This document shows, piece after piece, positions 27,213 through 35,955 of a stretch of DNA of 64,000 nt. The stretch comes from Pseudomonas sp. P5_109. GTDB lineage: Bacteria; Pseudomonadota; Gammaproteobacteria; Pseudomonadales; Pseudomonadaceae. A program made the translations under genes and the position numbers. The stretch lies in the NCBI RefSeq assembly GCF_034009455.1, contig NZ_CP125380.1, positions 2,397,001 to 2,461,000 on the forward strand, in the 5' to 3' direction. A model generated the notes under the pieces. The model had not been told where the DNA came from, searched no databases, and saw nothing but the letters and a program-made list of their open reading frames with translations. The stretch's first letter is position 1, and every line of letters starts with the position of its first letter.

Positions 27213-28016
27213 TCAAACGAAACGACAGGCAATCGAGCCCAGCATGTCGTAATCGACATGGAAGGTATCGCCAGGGTTGGCCGCCACAGGGCGGGTAAAG
27301 GAACCACCGAGGATGATCTGCCCTGGCTGCAGGGTGACGTCGTAGGCCGCCAGTTTGTTCGCCAGCCAGGCCACGCCCTTCGCCGGGTGGTTGAGCACCG
27401 CTGCGGACACTCCGGATTCCTCGATCACGCCGTTGCGGTAAAGCACCGCGGGCACTTTGCGCAGGTCGATCTCCGTGGGACGCACGGCACGGCCACCCAT
27501 GACCACGCCAGCGTTGGCGGCATTGTCGGAAATGGTATCGAACACTTTGCGGGTCACTTTGCTGTGCGGATCGACCTGCTGGATGCGCGCATCAATGATT
27601 TCCAGCGCCGGTATTACCCACTCGGTGGCGTCCAACACATCAAAAACCGTTACGTTCGGGCCTTTCAGGGGCTTGCCGAGAATGAACGCCAATTCGACCT
27701 CAACGCGCGGGACGATAAAACGCTCGAACGGAATGTCAGTGCCTTCTTCGAAGAACATGTCATCGAGCAGTGCGCCGTAATCCGGCTCGGTGATGTTCGA
27801 GGACACTTGCATCGCCCGGGAGGTCAGGCCGATTTTGTGCCCGACCAGTTTGCGGCCGTCCTTGATCTTTTGCGCCACCCAGGCACGTTGAATGGCGTAC
27901 GCATCTTCGATGGTGATATCTGGATGGTCCAGGGAAAACTGACGGACCTGCTCGCGTGTACGCTCGGCCTGGTCGAGGCGGGCGGCGGCTTGCTGAATGA
28001 GTTGTTGATCAAGCAT
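27213..28016 (-). CDS. hpaH: 2-oxo-hept-4-ene-1,7-dioate hydratase
   Basis: Fumarylacetoacetate-hydrolase-fold hydratase of 267 residues. It adds water to 2-oxohept-4-enedioate ahead of the aldolase. Motifs are [36 protein letters not shown] with metal-binding glutamates, and [12 protein letters not shown]. It is immediately upstream of hpaI and 12 bases after the transporter gene. The name follows the hpa pathway and must not be confused with the 4-HPA hydroxylase, which is also sometimes called HpaH. Confidence 0.92.
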   Translation of the reverse strand: MLDQQLIQQAAARLDQAERTREQVRQFSLDHPDITIEDAYAIQRAWVAQKIKDGRKLVGHKIGLTSRAMQVSSNITEPDYGALLDDMFFEEGTDIPFERFIVPRVEVELAFILGKPLKGPNVTVFDVLDATEWVIPALEIIDARIQQVDPHSKVTRKVFDTISDNAANAGVVMGGRAVRPTEIDLRKVPAVLYRNGVIEESGVSAAVLNHPAKGVAWLANKLAAYDVTLQPGQIILGGSFTRPVAANPGDTFHVDYDMLGSIACRFV

Positions 28017-28028
28017 GACAATGATCTC

Positions 28029-29333
28029 TTACTGAGGATTGACGATGGCGGCCTGGGTGCGCAGCACCAGAAAACCACCGAGAGCGATGAGCAGTGCCAG
28101 GACGTACAGCGCCAGGCTGGAACTCTGTGTTGTGTCGCGCATCCAGCCGATCAAATAGGGTGCGAAGAACGATGCGATGCTGCCAAAGGAACTGATCAGG
28201 GCAATGCCTGCGGCCTGGGTGCTGTTGGACAGGAACGCCGGGGGCAGTTGCCAGAACATCGGTAGCGCGGCGCTGGCGCCCATGCCGGCGACGATCAAGC
28301 CTCCCAGCACCAGGGGCGGGTCAGTGGGGGCGAGCCCGGCGACGGCGATACCGGCAGCAGCCATCAGCAGTGGCACACAGAGGTGCCAGCGGCGTTCGCG
28401 CTGACGATCGGATGAGCGTCCGCAGCCAATCATGAAGAAACAACCGGCCAGGTAAGGCACGGCACTGAGTAGGCCGACCTTGCCGTCGCTGCCGCTCCCG
28501 GCACCGTGAATCAGTGTTGGCATCCAGAACGCCAGGGTGTTGACCGCCAGCATCACCGCGAAATACACCGCCACCAGCAGCCAAACTTGCGGGTTCCGAA
28601 GGATGGCAGAAAACGATGTGATCGATTTTCGGTGTTCTTCCCTGTTCAGTTGTTCGCGCAGTTGCTGCTTCTGCTGCGTCGTCAGCCACCGGACTGTCTC
28701 GAAGCTGTCCGGCAAGCATTTGAGGACTACGAGCCCGAGCAGAATGACCGGCAACCCTTCAATGACGAACATCCATTGCCAGCCGCGCATGCCGCCAAAG
28801 TCGTGGAAGTGTTCGAGAATGCCGCCTGAAAGAGGACCGCCGATGACACCGGCCATGGGCACGGCGATTGCGAATAATGCAGTGATTTGCGCTCGACGAC
28901 CGGCGGGATACCACCGGTTCAGGAACACCAGAATGCCTGGGAAGAAACCCGCCTCGGCCACCCCGAGCAAAAAGCGCAGGACATAGAATTGCGCAGCGCT
29001 GTCGATCAAAAACATGCACGTGGACAACGCTCCCCACACCACCATCAGCGTGGCAATCCAGCGTCGCGGGCCGACGCGATCAAGGGCCATGTTGCTCGGT
29101 ACGCCAAACAGCGCGTAGGCAACGAAGAACAGCCCGGCGCCGAAGCCATAGACCGTGTCGCTGAAACTCAAGTCAGCGCTCATCTGCATCTTGGCAAAGC
29201 CAATGTTGATCCGGTCGAGGTGGGCGAAGAGGTAGCAGATCAACAGCAGCGGCATCAGGCGCCAGGTGATGGTGCTGTGAGTGCGGTCGTGTGCATCGGT
29301 GTCGAGGGTGTCGGCGGTATTGGCTGTGCTCAT
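28029..29333 (-). CDS. hpaX: MFS transporter, probable 4-hydroxyphenylacetate permease
   Basis: Major facilitator protein of 434 residues and twelve hydrophobic segments. It belongs to the anion:cation symporter group (ICYLFAHLDRINIGFAKMQM, GVAEAGFFPGILVFLNRWYP). HpaX transports 4-HPA and related acids in enteric bacteria. The place inside the hpa operon, between hpaF and hpaH, makes this the likely role. Confidence 0.85.
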   Translation of the reverse strand: MSTANTADTLDTDAHDRTHSTITWRLMPLLLICYLFAHLDRINIGFAKMQMSADLSFSDTVYGFGAGLFFVAYALFGVPSNMALDRVGPRRWIATLMVVWGALSTCMFLIDSAAQFYVLRFLLGVAEAGFFPGILVFLNRWYPAGRRAQITALFAIAVPMAGVIGGPLSGGILEHFHDFGGMRGWQWMFVIEGLPVILLGLVVLKCLPDSFETVRWLTTQQKQQLREQLNREEHRKSITSFSAILRNPQVWLLVAVYFAVMLAVNTLAFWMPTLIHGAGSGSDGKVGLLSAVPYLAGCFFMIGCGRSSDRQRERRWHLCVPLLMAAAGIAVAGLAPTDPPLVLGGLIVAGMGASAALPMFWQLPPAFLSNSTQAAGIALISSFGSIASFFAPYLIGWMRDTTQSSSLALYVLALLIALGGFLVLRTQAAIVNPQ

Positions 29334-29383
29334 GGTTTTATACTTTTTGTCTGAGAGGCCGTTGAAACGAAAGGTGGTTTGCC

Positions 29384-29776
29384 TTAACGGGCCTGAGCCT
29401 TTAGAAAGGCGTGCACGTTGTTTTCCTTGAAGTTGAGCTGCTCGTGCAGTTCGATCATTTCAAATGACAATGCCAGCAGGCGCTGGGCCTGTAGGTCGGC
29501 GAAGTGCCCGGTGATCACCTCAAACAGTTGTTCCGCGACTTTTTGGCGGGTGGCCAGGTCGCGGCCATGGCCAACCTTCAAGGTCATGTGCACGAAGGCG
29601 TAGTCATGCTTGCCGTCGGCCATGCGCCAGGTGTCCAGGCGTACGCCTCGGCTGCGGATGCCGCCCAGTGGAAACACGCCGCTGTCGCCCAGTGTTTGGT
29701 GGACTTTTTCGAACAGGCCAGGCAGGTCGGCTTGCTGTTCAATGTTGTCGGTGTACTCAGCAATGAAGTGGGGCAT
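29384..29776 (-). CDS. hpaF: 5-carboxymethyl-2-hydroxymuconate delta-isomerase
   Basis: Small tautomerase-superfamily protein of 130 residues. The N-terminal PHFIAEYTDN keeps Pro1 (after Met removal), the catalytic proline of CHMI. It isomerises 5-carboxymethyl-2-hydroxymuconate in the hpa pathway. AAGGAG precedes the ATG. Confidence 0.92.
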   Translation of the reverse strand: MPHFIAEYTDNIEQQADLPGLFEKVHQTLGDSGVFPLGGIRSRGVRLDTWRMADGKHDYAFVHMTLKVGHGRDLATRQKVAEQLFEVITGHFADLQAQRLLALSFEMIELHEQLNFKENNVHAFLKAQAR

Positions 29777-29823
29777 GAACGGCTCCTTGCGGGCCGCGCG
29801 GGAATGCCGTGCGGCCGGACGGG

Positions 29824-30681
29824 TTAAACGGGGAAAATGGCGTTGATCTGGCCGGTGCCCGAGCTACCGAAGGGCTCGGTAATGATTTCGGCAGGCTTGT
29901 TGTAGTCAGCTCCGCCGAGCAAGCCGAGGAGCATGGCGGTGTCATGCATCTTGCCTTCGCCGAAGCAGTGCTCGGCATAGTCCGGGAGCATGGCGCAGAA
30001 CTCTTTCCATCGGCCCTGGCGCCAAAGCTCCACTACGTGCAGATCGACTTGTTTATCGAATTCACGGGTCCAGTTATGGATATTGGCTTCGGCATTGCGG
30101 TCGTCGGAAAAGCGGTGCGAGAGTGATCCTGAGGCCAGCACCAGTACTTTGCGGTCACTCTTTTCGATCGCTCGGCGTACGGCGGCACCGAAGGTGAAGC
30201 TGTCTTGCAGGCGATGCCAGGCACACCAGGCGGCAATCGAAACGACATTGAATTTCTGTTCTTGCGGTACGCCCATGTGCATGTAGCGCATCGGCACCAG
30301 GGTTCCGTATTCCAGCTCCAGGCTCGGGATGTTGTGGGCCAGGGTGCGCACATCGGCAGCGTTGGCTTCAGCGGCGATCAGCTCGCCCAATTCAGGGCAG
30401 CCCGGGTACTCGTACTCCATGTTTTTGATGAAGTGCGGCAGTTCGTTACTGGTGTAGACACCTTTGAAGTGTTCGCCACCGTTGACGTGGTAAGCACTGT
30501 TGACCAGCCAGTGCACGTCGAACACCACAGCGGTGTCTGCACCCAGTTCACGGGCGCGACGGCCGATTTCCTTGTGCCCTGCAATCGCCGCTTCACGACA
30601 GCCATGGTGCTTGCCGGGAAGCTCCGACAAATACATCGAGGGTACGTGGCAGATTTTCGCAGCCAGGACGACTTCGCCCAT
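29824..30681 (-). CDS. hpaD: 3,4-dihydroxyphenylacetate 2,3-dioxygenase
   Basis: Extradiol ring-cleavage dioxygenase of 285 residues, class III (LigB-like). It opens homoprotocatechuate to 5-carboxymethyl-2-hydroxymuconate semialdehyde. The metal-binding histidines fit KICHVPSMY near the N-terminus and FDVHWLVNSAYHVNG. A further active-site histidine occurs in GSLSHRF. AGGAG precedes the ATG. It is the signature enzyme of the pathway. Confidence 0.92.
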   Translation of the reverse strand: MGEVVLAAKICHVPSMYLSELPGKHHGCREAAIAGHKEIGRRARELGADTAVVFDVHWLVNSAYHVNGGEHFKGVYTSNELPHFIKNMEYEYPGCPELGELIAAEANAADVRTLAHNIPSLELEYGTLVPMRYMHMGVPQEQKFNVVSIAAWCAWHRLQDSFTFGAAVRRAIEKSDRKVLVLASGSLSHRFSDDRNAEANIHNWTREFDKQVDLHVVELWRQGRWKEFCAMLPDYAEHCFGEGKMHDTAMLLGLLGGADYNKPAEIITEPFGSSGTGQINAIFPV

Positions 30682-30729
30682 GATGATTCTCCTGAAATTG
30701 TTGTTATGCGGTTCAACTCGGCGTTAGGT

Positions 30730-30769
30730 GAAACCGCGAAGGGCCAATGCGCGGCCCCTTGCGGGTTTC
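30730..30769 (-). other. Strong hairpin between hpaE and hpaD
   Basis: A 16- to 17-base arm on each side (GAAACCGCGAAGGGCC and GGCCCCTTGCGGGTTTC) with a 7-base loop; on the minus strand this lies in the 105-base gap after hpaE. A bulge and one unpaired base interrupt the stem. There is no T-run, so it is more likely an mRNA-processing or stability element than a terminator. Confidence 0.6.
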
Positions 30770-30786
30770 AGCAATCGGTAGTGCGT

Positions 30787-32247
30787 TTACAGGCCCCAGC
30801 GTGGAATGTGATGGCTGCCCATCGAGATGCAGACGTTTTTGATCTCGGCGAACACTTCGAAGCTGTATTGGCCGCCTTCACGCCCGGTGCCGGAACCCTT
30901 CACACCACCGAATGGCTGACGCAAGTCACGCACATTCTGACTGTTGATGAACACCATGCCAGCCTCGATACCATAGGCCAGACGATGCGCCTTGCCGATG
31001 TCCTGGGTCCAGATGTAGGACGCCAGGCCATACTCGGTGTCGTTGGCCAGTTGCAGGGCTTCGGCCTCATCCTTGAATGGAATCAGGCACACCACCGGGC
31101 CAAAGATTTCTTCCTGGGCAATGCGCATCTTGTTGTTCACATCGGCGAACACCGTCGGCTGGATGAACTGGCCCTTGGCGAGGTGCGCAGGCAAGTTGGC
31201 CGGACGCTCCAGGCCGCCAGCGAGGAGGGTGGCGCCCTCTTCGATACCGATCTTGATGTAGCCGGTGACCTTGTCGTAATGGGCCTGGGTGATCATCGAG
31301 CCGACCTGGGTTTTCGGATCTTGCGGGTCGCCAACGATCAAGCGTTTGGCGCGAGCGGCAAATTCGGCGACGAACTGCGGATAAACGCTTTCCTGGATGA
31401 AGACCCGGCTACCGGCGGTGCAGCGTTCGCCGTTCAGCGAGAAGATGGTGAACAACGCCGCGTCCAGCGCGCGTTCCAGGTCCGCGTCTTCGAAAATCAG
31501 CACCGGCGACTTGCCGCCCAGCTCCATGGAGTACTTTTTCAAGCCTGCGGTCTGCATGATCTTTTTGCCGGTAGCGGTGCCGCCGGTGAAAGAAATCGCA
31601 CGTACATCGGGGTGCCGAACCAGCGCATGCCCCGCTGTGGCGCCATAACCCTGAATGACGTTGAGGACACCGTTGGGAATGCCCGCTTCGACGGCCAGGC
31701 GACCCAGTTCATTGGCGGTCAATGGCGACAGTTCAGACATTTTCAACACAGCGGTATTGCCCAGTGCCAGGCACGGCGCGGTCTTCCAGGTCGCCGTCAT
31801 GAACGGCACGTTCCATGGCGATACCAGGCCGCAAACACCCACTGGTTGATAGAGGGTGTAGTTGAGCATCTGGTCATCGACCGGGTAGCTGTGCCCGTCC
31901 ATGCGCGTGCAGACTTCGGCAAAGAAATCGAAGTTATGCGAAGCGCGCGGAATCAGTACATTTTTGGTCTGGTGAATCGGCAGGCCGGTATCGAGGGTTT
32001 CCAGTTCGGCCAGGTGCGGCACATTTTGCTCGATCAGCTCGCCAAGCTTGCGCATCAGGCGGGCACGTTCCTTGGCGGGCGTGCCGGCCCATTTTGGAAA
32101 CGCTTCCTTGGCCGCCGCTACAGCTTGAGCGACTTCCTCGGCACCGCCGCTCGCCACTTCACCGATAGCCTCACCGGTGGCCGGGTTGTAGTTGACGAAC
32201 ACGTCTTTGCTTTCGACCTCACGGCCGTTGATCCAATTTTTGATCAT
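30787..32247 (-). CDS. hpaE: 5-carboxymethyl-2-hydroxymuconate semialdehyde dehydrogenase
   Basis: Aldehyde dehydrogenase of 486 residues. It has the PWNVPFM strand, the FTGGTATG turn, the general base in MELGGKSPVLIFED and the catalytic cysteine in SLNGERCTAGSRVF. It oxidises the ring-cleavage semialdehyde to 5-carboxymethyl-2-hydroxymuconate. The ATG at 32247 is taken rather than the TTG 9 bases earlier, with AGAGG upstream. It follows hpaG2 by 5 bases. Confidence 0.92.
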   Translation of the reverse strand: MIKNWINGREVESKDVFVNYNPATGEAIGEVASGGAEEVAQAVAAAKEAFPKWAGTPAKERARLMRKLGELIEQNVPHLAELETLDTGLPIHQTKNVLIPRASHNFDFFAEVCTRMDGHSYPVDDQMLNYTLYQPVGVCGLVSPWNVPFMTATWKTAPCLALGNTAVLKMSELSPLTANELGRLAVEAGIPNGVLNVIQGYGATAGHALVRHPDVRAISFTGGTATGKKIMQTAGLKKYSMELGGKSPVLIFEDADLERALDAALFTIFSLNGERCTAGSRVFIQESVYPQFVAEFAARAKRLIVGDPQDPKTQVGSMITQAHYDKVTGYIKIGIEEGATLLAGGLERPANLPAHLAKGQFIQPTVFADVNNKMRIAQEEIFGPVVCLIPFKDEAEALQLANDTEYGLASYIWTQDIGKAHRLAYGIEAGMVFINSQNVRDLRQPFGGVKGSGTGREGGQYSFEVFAEIKNVCISMGSHHIPRWGL

Positions 32248-32252
32248 GGTGC

Positions 32253-33023
32253 TCAAGCCTCTTTCCGGGCGGAGAAGAACTCCGCTTCGCTGACAATTCG
32301 ATTAACCAGGCGACCTACGTCTTCAACTTCCACAATCACTTCATCACCTGGTACCACATCAGCCAGGCCTTCAGGCGTGCCGGTTGCGATCATGTCGCCG
32401 GGCTGCAGGGTCATGAAGCTGGACAGGTATTCGATCAAGTAAGGGATGTCGAAAATCATGTCCTTGGTGCTGCCTTCCTGGCGCAGTTCACCGTTGATCC
32501 AGGTGCGCAGCTTCAGGTTGCTCGGGTCCGGGACGTCGGCGACGTCGACGATCCACGGGCCGACGGGGGTCGTGGCGTCGCGGTTCTTCACCCGCAGGTT
32601 GGGCCGGTAGTAATTTTCGAGGTAGTCGCGAATCGCGTAGTCGTTGCACACCGTGTAACCCGCCAGGTATTCCAGGGCGTCTTCACGTTTGACGTTGCGT
32701 GCCGGCTTACCGATGACGGCAACGAGCTCGCACTCGTAGTGCATGTAGGCAACGTTATCCGGACGCCAGGTCACTTGGTTGTGGCCGGTGTAGGTGCCAG
32801 GCGATTTGATGAATGCCAATGGCTCGGTGGGCGGCTTGAAGGCCAATTCTGCGGCGTGATCGGCGTAGTTCAAACCAAGGGCAAACATGCTGCCAGTGGC
32901 GGGTGGCAACCACTGCACCTGATCTTCAGTCAGCAGGCGGCCGTCGGCCAGGCGTACGGTGTTGTTGTCTTCGACATGGACGAGGTGAACCTCACCTTCA
33001 AAGCTTATACGGGCGTGTTTCAT
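32253..33023 (-). CDS. hpaG2: HpaG, C-terminal subunit: isomerase/decarboxylase
   Basis: Fumarylacetoacetate-hydrolase-fold protein of 256 residues. Motifs are GLNYADHAAEL, EPLAFIKSPGTY, YECELVAVIGKPAR and DMIATGTPEGLADV with metal-binding acids. It acts with HpaG1 in the isomerisation and decarboxylation steps that lead to 2-oxohept-4-enedioate. In enteric bacteria both halves are one bifunctional protein; in Pseudomonas they are separate genes, as here. Confidence 0.9.
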   Translation of the reverse strand: MKHARISFEGEVHLVHVEDNNTVRLADGRLLTEDQVQWLPPATGSMFALGLNYADHAAELAFKPPTEPLAFIKSPGTYTGHNQVTWRPDNVAYMHYECELVAVIGKPARNVKREDALEYLAGYTVCNDYAIRDYLENYYRPNLRVKNRDATTPVGPWIVDVADVPDPSNLKLRTWINGELRQEGSTKDMIFDIPYLIEYLSSFMTLQPGDMIATGTPEGLADVVPGDEVIVEVEDVGRLVNRIVSEAEFFSARKEA

Positions 33024-33034
33024 GGAGGCTCCTG

Positions 33035-33694
33035 TTACTCGGCTACGATGTGGTTGACGAGACGGCCAAGGCCGCCGATTTCGACTTCGACGGTGTCGCC
33101 GGGTTGAACATCGACACGGCCTTCCGGCGTGCCGGTAATCAGCACATCACCTTCATGCAGCGTCATGAATTCACTGATCTCTGCAATCAGTTGAGGAATG
33201 TTCCGAACGAAATTGGCGGTGTTGTTTTGCTGGCGAATTTCGCCATTGACGTAGAGCGTGATGGCCAGGCTGTGCGGGTCGGCAAACTGAGCGGTCGGCA
33301 CCAGTTCAGGCCCGATGGCACAGAAACCATCACGGCATTTGGCTTTGACGGCGGGGCGGTAGTAGCTGTCTTCCGGCAGGCTGAATTCATTGACGATGGT
33401 GTAGCCGGCCACGTGGTCGAGTGCTTGCGCCGCGTTGACGCGGCTTGCAGTCGTGCCGATGACCACGGCGAGCGACGGTCCAGGCTGCAGACGTTCGCCA
33501 TTGCCTGGGTGCACAACCTTGGCGCCATGCTGATTGCGCGTGTTAGGCGTCTTGATAAACAGCACAGGCTTCACCGGCGGCTTCTGATAAGGCGGCTGTT
33601 CGAATTCGGCGAGGCGCTGCTTCAGCAGTCCCTGATAGTTCAGCGCGACACCAAAAAGGGTGCCGGTCGCGACGTCATGCAAGGCACGGCTCAT
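33035..33694 (-). CDS. hpaG1: HpaG, N-terminal subunit: isomerase/decarboxylase
   Basis: Fumarylacetoacetate-hydrolase-fold protein of 219 residues (GVALNYQGLLKQRLAEFE, PVLFIKTPNTR, DVLITGTPEGRVDVQPG). It is the shorter partner of hpaG2 and the first gene of the hpa operon. The separation by 11 bases from hpaG2 is intact, with stop and new start, so this is a true gene pair and not a frameshifted fusion. The promoter with HpaR-like sites lies 54-82 bases upstream. Confidence 0.88.
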   Translation of the reverse strand: MSRALHDVATGTLFGVALNYQGLLKQRLAEFEQPPYQKPPVKPVLFIKTPNTRNQHGAKVVHPGNGERLQPGPSLAVVIGTTASRVNAAQALDHVAGYTIVNEFSLPEDSYYRPAVKAKCRDGFCAIGPELVPTAQFADPHSLAITLYVNGEIRQQNNTANFVRNIPQLIAEISEFMTLHEGDVLITGTPEGRVDVQPGDTVEVEIGGLGRLVNHIVAE

Positions 33695-33740
33695 GCTTTT
33701 CTCCTGGGAGAGCCCTGAGGGCCCATGATTTTGTTAATGT

Positions 33741-33776
33741 GTTAACAGTTATAATTAATATGTTAACTATCGTCAA
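33741..33776 (-). promoter_or_regulatory. hpaG1 promoter with two GTTAAC operator sites
   Basis: On the minus strand a TTGACG -35 (33771-33776), a 17-base spacer and a TATAAC -10 (33748-33753) make a good sigma-70 promoter. GTTAAC occurs at 33762-33767 inside the spacer and again at 33741-33746 just after the -10, 21 bases (two helical turns) apart. Repressor binding there would block polymerase. The HpaR protein is the natural candidate. Confidence 0.7.
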
Positions 33777-33874
33777 GCGTGTCAGACTGGTTGTGCAGTG
33801 GTTGCCACAGCCAATTCGGTGCAGGATGGAGGCGACTGCAATGCATGAATCAGAATAAAAACGAGTAGCCAGCA

Positions 33875-34780
33875 ATGACTGACCGTCAACCGATCCCGAA
33901 CATCAACATTGGCCAGGTGTACGACCAGCGCTACAGCGACGCTGAAGTCCATTACGACAAGCTGGGTAACCTGGCGGGTTTCTTCGGCCGCAACATGCCG
34001 GTGCATCGGCATGACCGGTTCTTCCAGGTTCACTATGTGAAAAGCGGCACGGTGCGGGTGTATCTGGACGACCAGCAATACGTGGAGTCCGCGCCGATGT
34101 TCTTCCTGACGCCACCGACCATCCCCCATTCCTTCGTGACCGAGGCCGACAGTGACGGGCACGTGTTGACGGTGCGTCAGCAACTGGTGTGGCAATTGAT
34201 CGACGCCGATCCCAGCCTCGCGCCTGCTGGGGCGCAGTTTCCGGCGGTGTGTGTCGCGCTGTCTCGCCTTGGGCCGGAATACGCCGCTGAGGTGCGCCGT
34301 CTTGAATATCTGTTCGAGGAACTGAGTGAGGAGGTCGTGACTGAGCGCCCGGGACGCAGTTCTGCCCTCGACGGCTTGACGCGATTGCTCATGATCAGTC
34401 TGCTGCGACTGTGCCCTAACTCGTTGAAGGCTTCGCCAGCACGGCACGAAGACCTGAGAATCTTCCACCGCTTCAATGAATTGATCGAAGCCCACTACCA
34501 GCAGCACTGGCCTTTGTCGCGTTACGCTGAAGGCATCGGGGTTACCGAAGCACGACTCAACGATGTGTGCCGACGAATTGCCGACCTGCCTTCCAAGCGC
34601 CTGATCATGGAGCGCCTGATTCAAGAAGCGAAACGACTGTTGTTGTTTACCGGGGGCTCTGCCAATGAAATCTGCTATCAGCTCGGGTTCAAGGATCCGG
34701 CCTACTTCAGTCGATTCTTCCAGCGCCACGTGCAGTTGACACCGGGGGAGTATCGCCAGCGCCAATCGGGTTTGCGTTGA
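33875..34780 (+). CDS. hpaA: AraC-family regulator HpaA
   Basis: Regulator of 301 residues. The N-terminal cupin sensor has HRHDRFFQVHYVKSGTVRV and TPPTIPHSFVTEAD. The C-terminal AraC helix-turn-helix covers about residues 210-298 (YAEGIGVTEARLNDVCRR, EICYQLGFKDPAYFSRFFQ). HpaA activates the 4-HPA hydroxylase genes with 4-HPA as inducer in other bacteria. It is divergent from the hpa operon. Here the hydroxylase genes are about 20 kb away, so it would act at a distance. Confidence 0.88.
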   Translation: MTDRQPIPNINIGQVYDQRYSDAEVHYDKLGNLAGFFGRNMPVHRHDRFFQVHYVKSGTVRVYLDDQQYVESAPMFFLTPPTIPHSFVTEADSDGHVLTVRQQLVWQLIDADPSLAPAGAQFPAVCVALSRLGPEYAAEVRRLEYLFEELSEEVVTERPGRSSALDGLTRLLMISLLRLCPNSLKASPARHEDLRIFHRFNELIEAHYQQHWPLSRYAEGIGVTEARLNDVCRRIADLPSKRLIMERLIQEAKRLLLFTGGSANEICYQLGFKDPAYFSRFFQRHVQLTPGEYRQRQSGLR

Positions 34781-34937
34781 ATAGGGCATAGGCTTTTTGG
34801 CTTTGGTCGGGTTGATCTTGTACGGATCATCATGACCACCGCAGCGCTGCGACAGAATGGCTTTTACGGGGAACCGATTGCACTTTTCACAGGCGCATTG
34901 CTGCCAGGCAATGTCGGGTTGAGCAAAGTCGTAAAAT

Positions 34938-34956
34938 GGTTAACAAGATAATAACC
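34938..34956. promoter_or_regulatory. Operator-like dyad upstream of second hpaR
   Basis: GGTTA...TAACC with 9 bases between the arms; it includes GTTAAC, the core of the sites in the hpaG1 promoter. It lies 76 bases before the second hpaR-like start and could serve autoregulation. Confidence 0.5.
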
Positions 34957-35031
34957 GAGCCTTGCTCGGCAGCTTGCGCCTGATGGCTGGCGACACTAAG
35001 CTGCCGACTCGCCCATTCAAGTAGTTCGATT

Positions 35032-35454
35032 ATGGCTAACCCCAGACCTTCACTGACGCTGACCTTGTTGCAGGCTCGCGAAGCCGCAATGGCTTTCTTC
35101 CGCCCGGCTCTCAACAAGCACGACCTCACCGAACAGCAGTGGCGGATCATTCGGATACTGCGTCAGCAGGGCGAACTTGAAAGCCATCAACTTGCACATC
35201 AAGCCTGCATTCTAAAGCCGAGCATGACTGGTGTTTTGACTCGTTTGGAGCGAGATGGTCTGGTGCGTCGGCACAAGTCCAGCGAGGATCAACGGCGGGT
35301 TCTCGTTGCGCTCACGGAGCGCGGTCAGCAGTGCTTTGTCTCAATGAGTGACGGCATGGAAGGCAACTACCTCAGGATTGAAGAGCAATTTGGTGCGGAA
35401 AAAATGCAGCAGCTTCTGGCTTTGCTCAATGAGTTTAAAAATATCAAACCTTGA
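35032..35454 (+). CDS. hpaR: MarR-family regulator, HpaR-like (copy 2)
   Basis: Repressor of 140 residues, the same length as the copy at 25899-26321 and clearly its paralogue (shared SLTLTLLQAREAAM, LTEQQWRIIRIL, CILKPSMTGVL, QRRVLV). The differences are spread over the whole chain, so the duplication is not recent. The two copies flank the hpa operon. Both may act, or one may serve the amine genes. It is the last intact gene before the att-like tRNA scar. Confidence 0.85.
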   Translation: MANPRPSLTLTLLQAREAAMAFFRPALNKHDLTEQQWRIIRILRQQGELESHQLAHQACILKPSMTGVLTRLERDGLVRRHKSSEDQRRVLVALTERGQQCFVSMSDGMEGNYLRIEEQFGAEKMQQLLALLNEFKNIKP

Positions 35455-35806
35455 CCGGCGCCTGATAATACAATCACAGTCGCTAACTACCCTTGTACTC
35501 CTTGTTGCATCAGCTTACTGATATCGGTTTTCAAGGGCTACGGCAATAGGTATGCCAGTCCAGAAGGATTGGTCGCAATCCATTATGCTAAAGCGCCCGA
35601 CTCAGCCTGGATTTTGACTTGAGGTGCGTATCTTCGCCTTCATCGCCGTTAACTGCCCAATTCAGGAGCGCCGGGCACTCAGTTGCCACGGCGGCAGCAG
35701 ATTGGAGTATTTCGCTTGAGCAGTGACATAGATGGGCTTCATTCACTTAAGTTGAGTGAAATACGCTTTATTAAAACTGTTATAAATCAAATGCTTAGAA
35801 TCATCG
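35455..35806. other. Intergenic region left of the tRNA scar
   Basis: No gene is recognisable. A palindrome TTCACT-N7-AGTGAA lies at about 35742-35760. The stretch just before 35807 does not fit the 5' half of a tRNA, so the tRNA sequence begins abruptly. It may be one end of an integrated element. Confidence 0.4.
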
Positions 35807-35856
35807 TTAGCATGGGGTGCTAGGGGTCGAGTGTTCGAATCACTCCGTCCCGACCA
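35807..35856 (+). pseudogene. 3' fragment of tRNA-Pro(GGG), probable attachment site
   Basis: The 50 bases show an anticodon stem/loop TTAGC-ATGGGGT-GCTAG (anticodon GGG), a T-arm GAGTG-TTCGAAT-CACTC, the 3' acceptor strand CGTCCCG and ACCA. There is no matching 5' acceptor strand CGGGACG or D-arm upstream. Such a half tRNA is the usual duplicated att core of an element that integrated at the 3' end of an intact tRNA-Pro elsewhere. Confidence 0.8.
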
Positions 35857-35870
35857 TTTATTCTTAAAGA

Positions 35871-35904
35871 AATCCAGTCACTTAGCGGTGACTGGATTTT
35901 TTTA
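35871..35904 (+). terminator. Rho-independent terminator after the tRNA fragment
   Basis: Perfect 10-bp stem AATCCAGTCA/TGACTGGATT with an 8-base loop and seven T. Terminators of this kind follow tRNA genes, so the right side of the scar may be the original downstream flank of the tRNA. Confidence 0.85.
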
Positions 35905-35931
35905 TGATTTATAGTTTTTGCGCGGAGCTGA

Positions 35932-35955
35932 TTTTTGCCCCACTTTTTGCCCCAC
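35932..35955. repeat. Tandem 12-bp repeat, two copies
   Basis: TTTTTGCCCCAC occurs twice without interruption. On the minus strand the region is open with the ending SSAQKL or SAPRKNYKS before a stop, and might be the worn 3' end of an integrase gene reading toward the att scar. I cannot confirm that. Confidence 0.4.

Noticed and set aside
26355..28265. 636-codon open frame on the plus strand
   Set aside because: It is antisense to hpaI and hpaH, whose families are certain. It arises from the high-GC codon pattern.
30205..32442. 745-codon open frame on the plus strand
   Set aside because: It is antisense to hpaD and hpaE and shows no known domain or ribosome site.
33024..33034. hpaG1/hpaG2 as a fusion gene split by a frameshift
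   Set aside because: Separate stop and start with a normal gap, and two-gene forms are usual in Pseudomonas.
35807..35856. A functional tRNA-Pro gene
   Set aside because: The 5' acceptor strand and D-arm are absent upstream, so it cannot fold as a complete tRNA.
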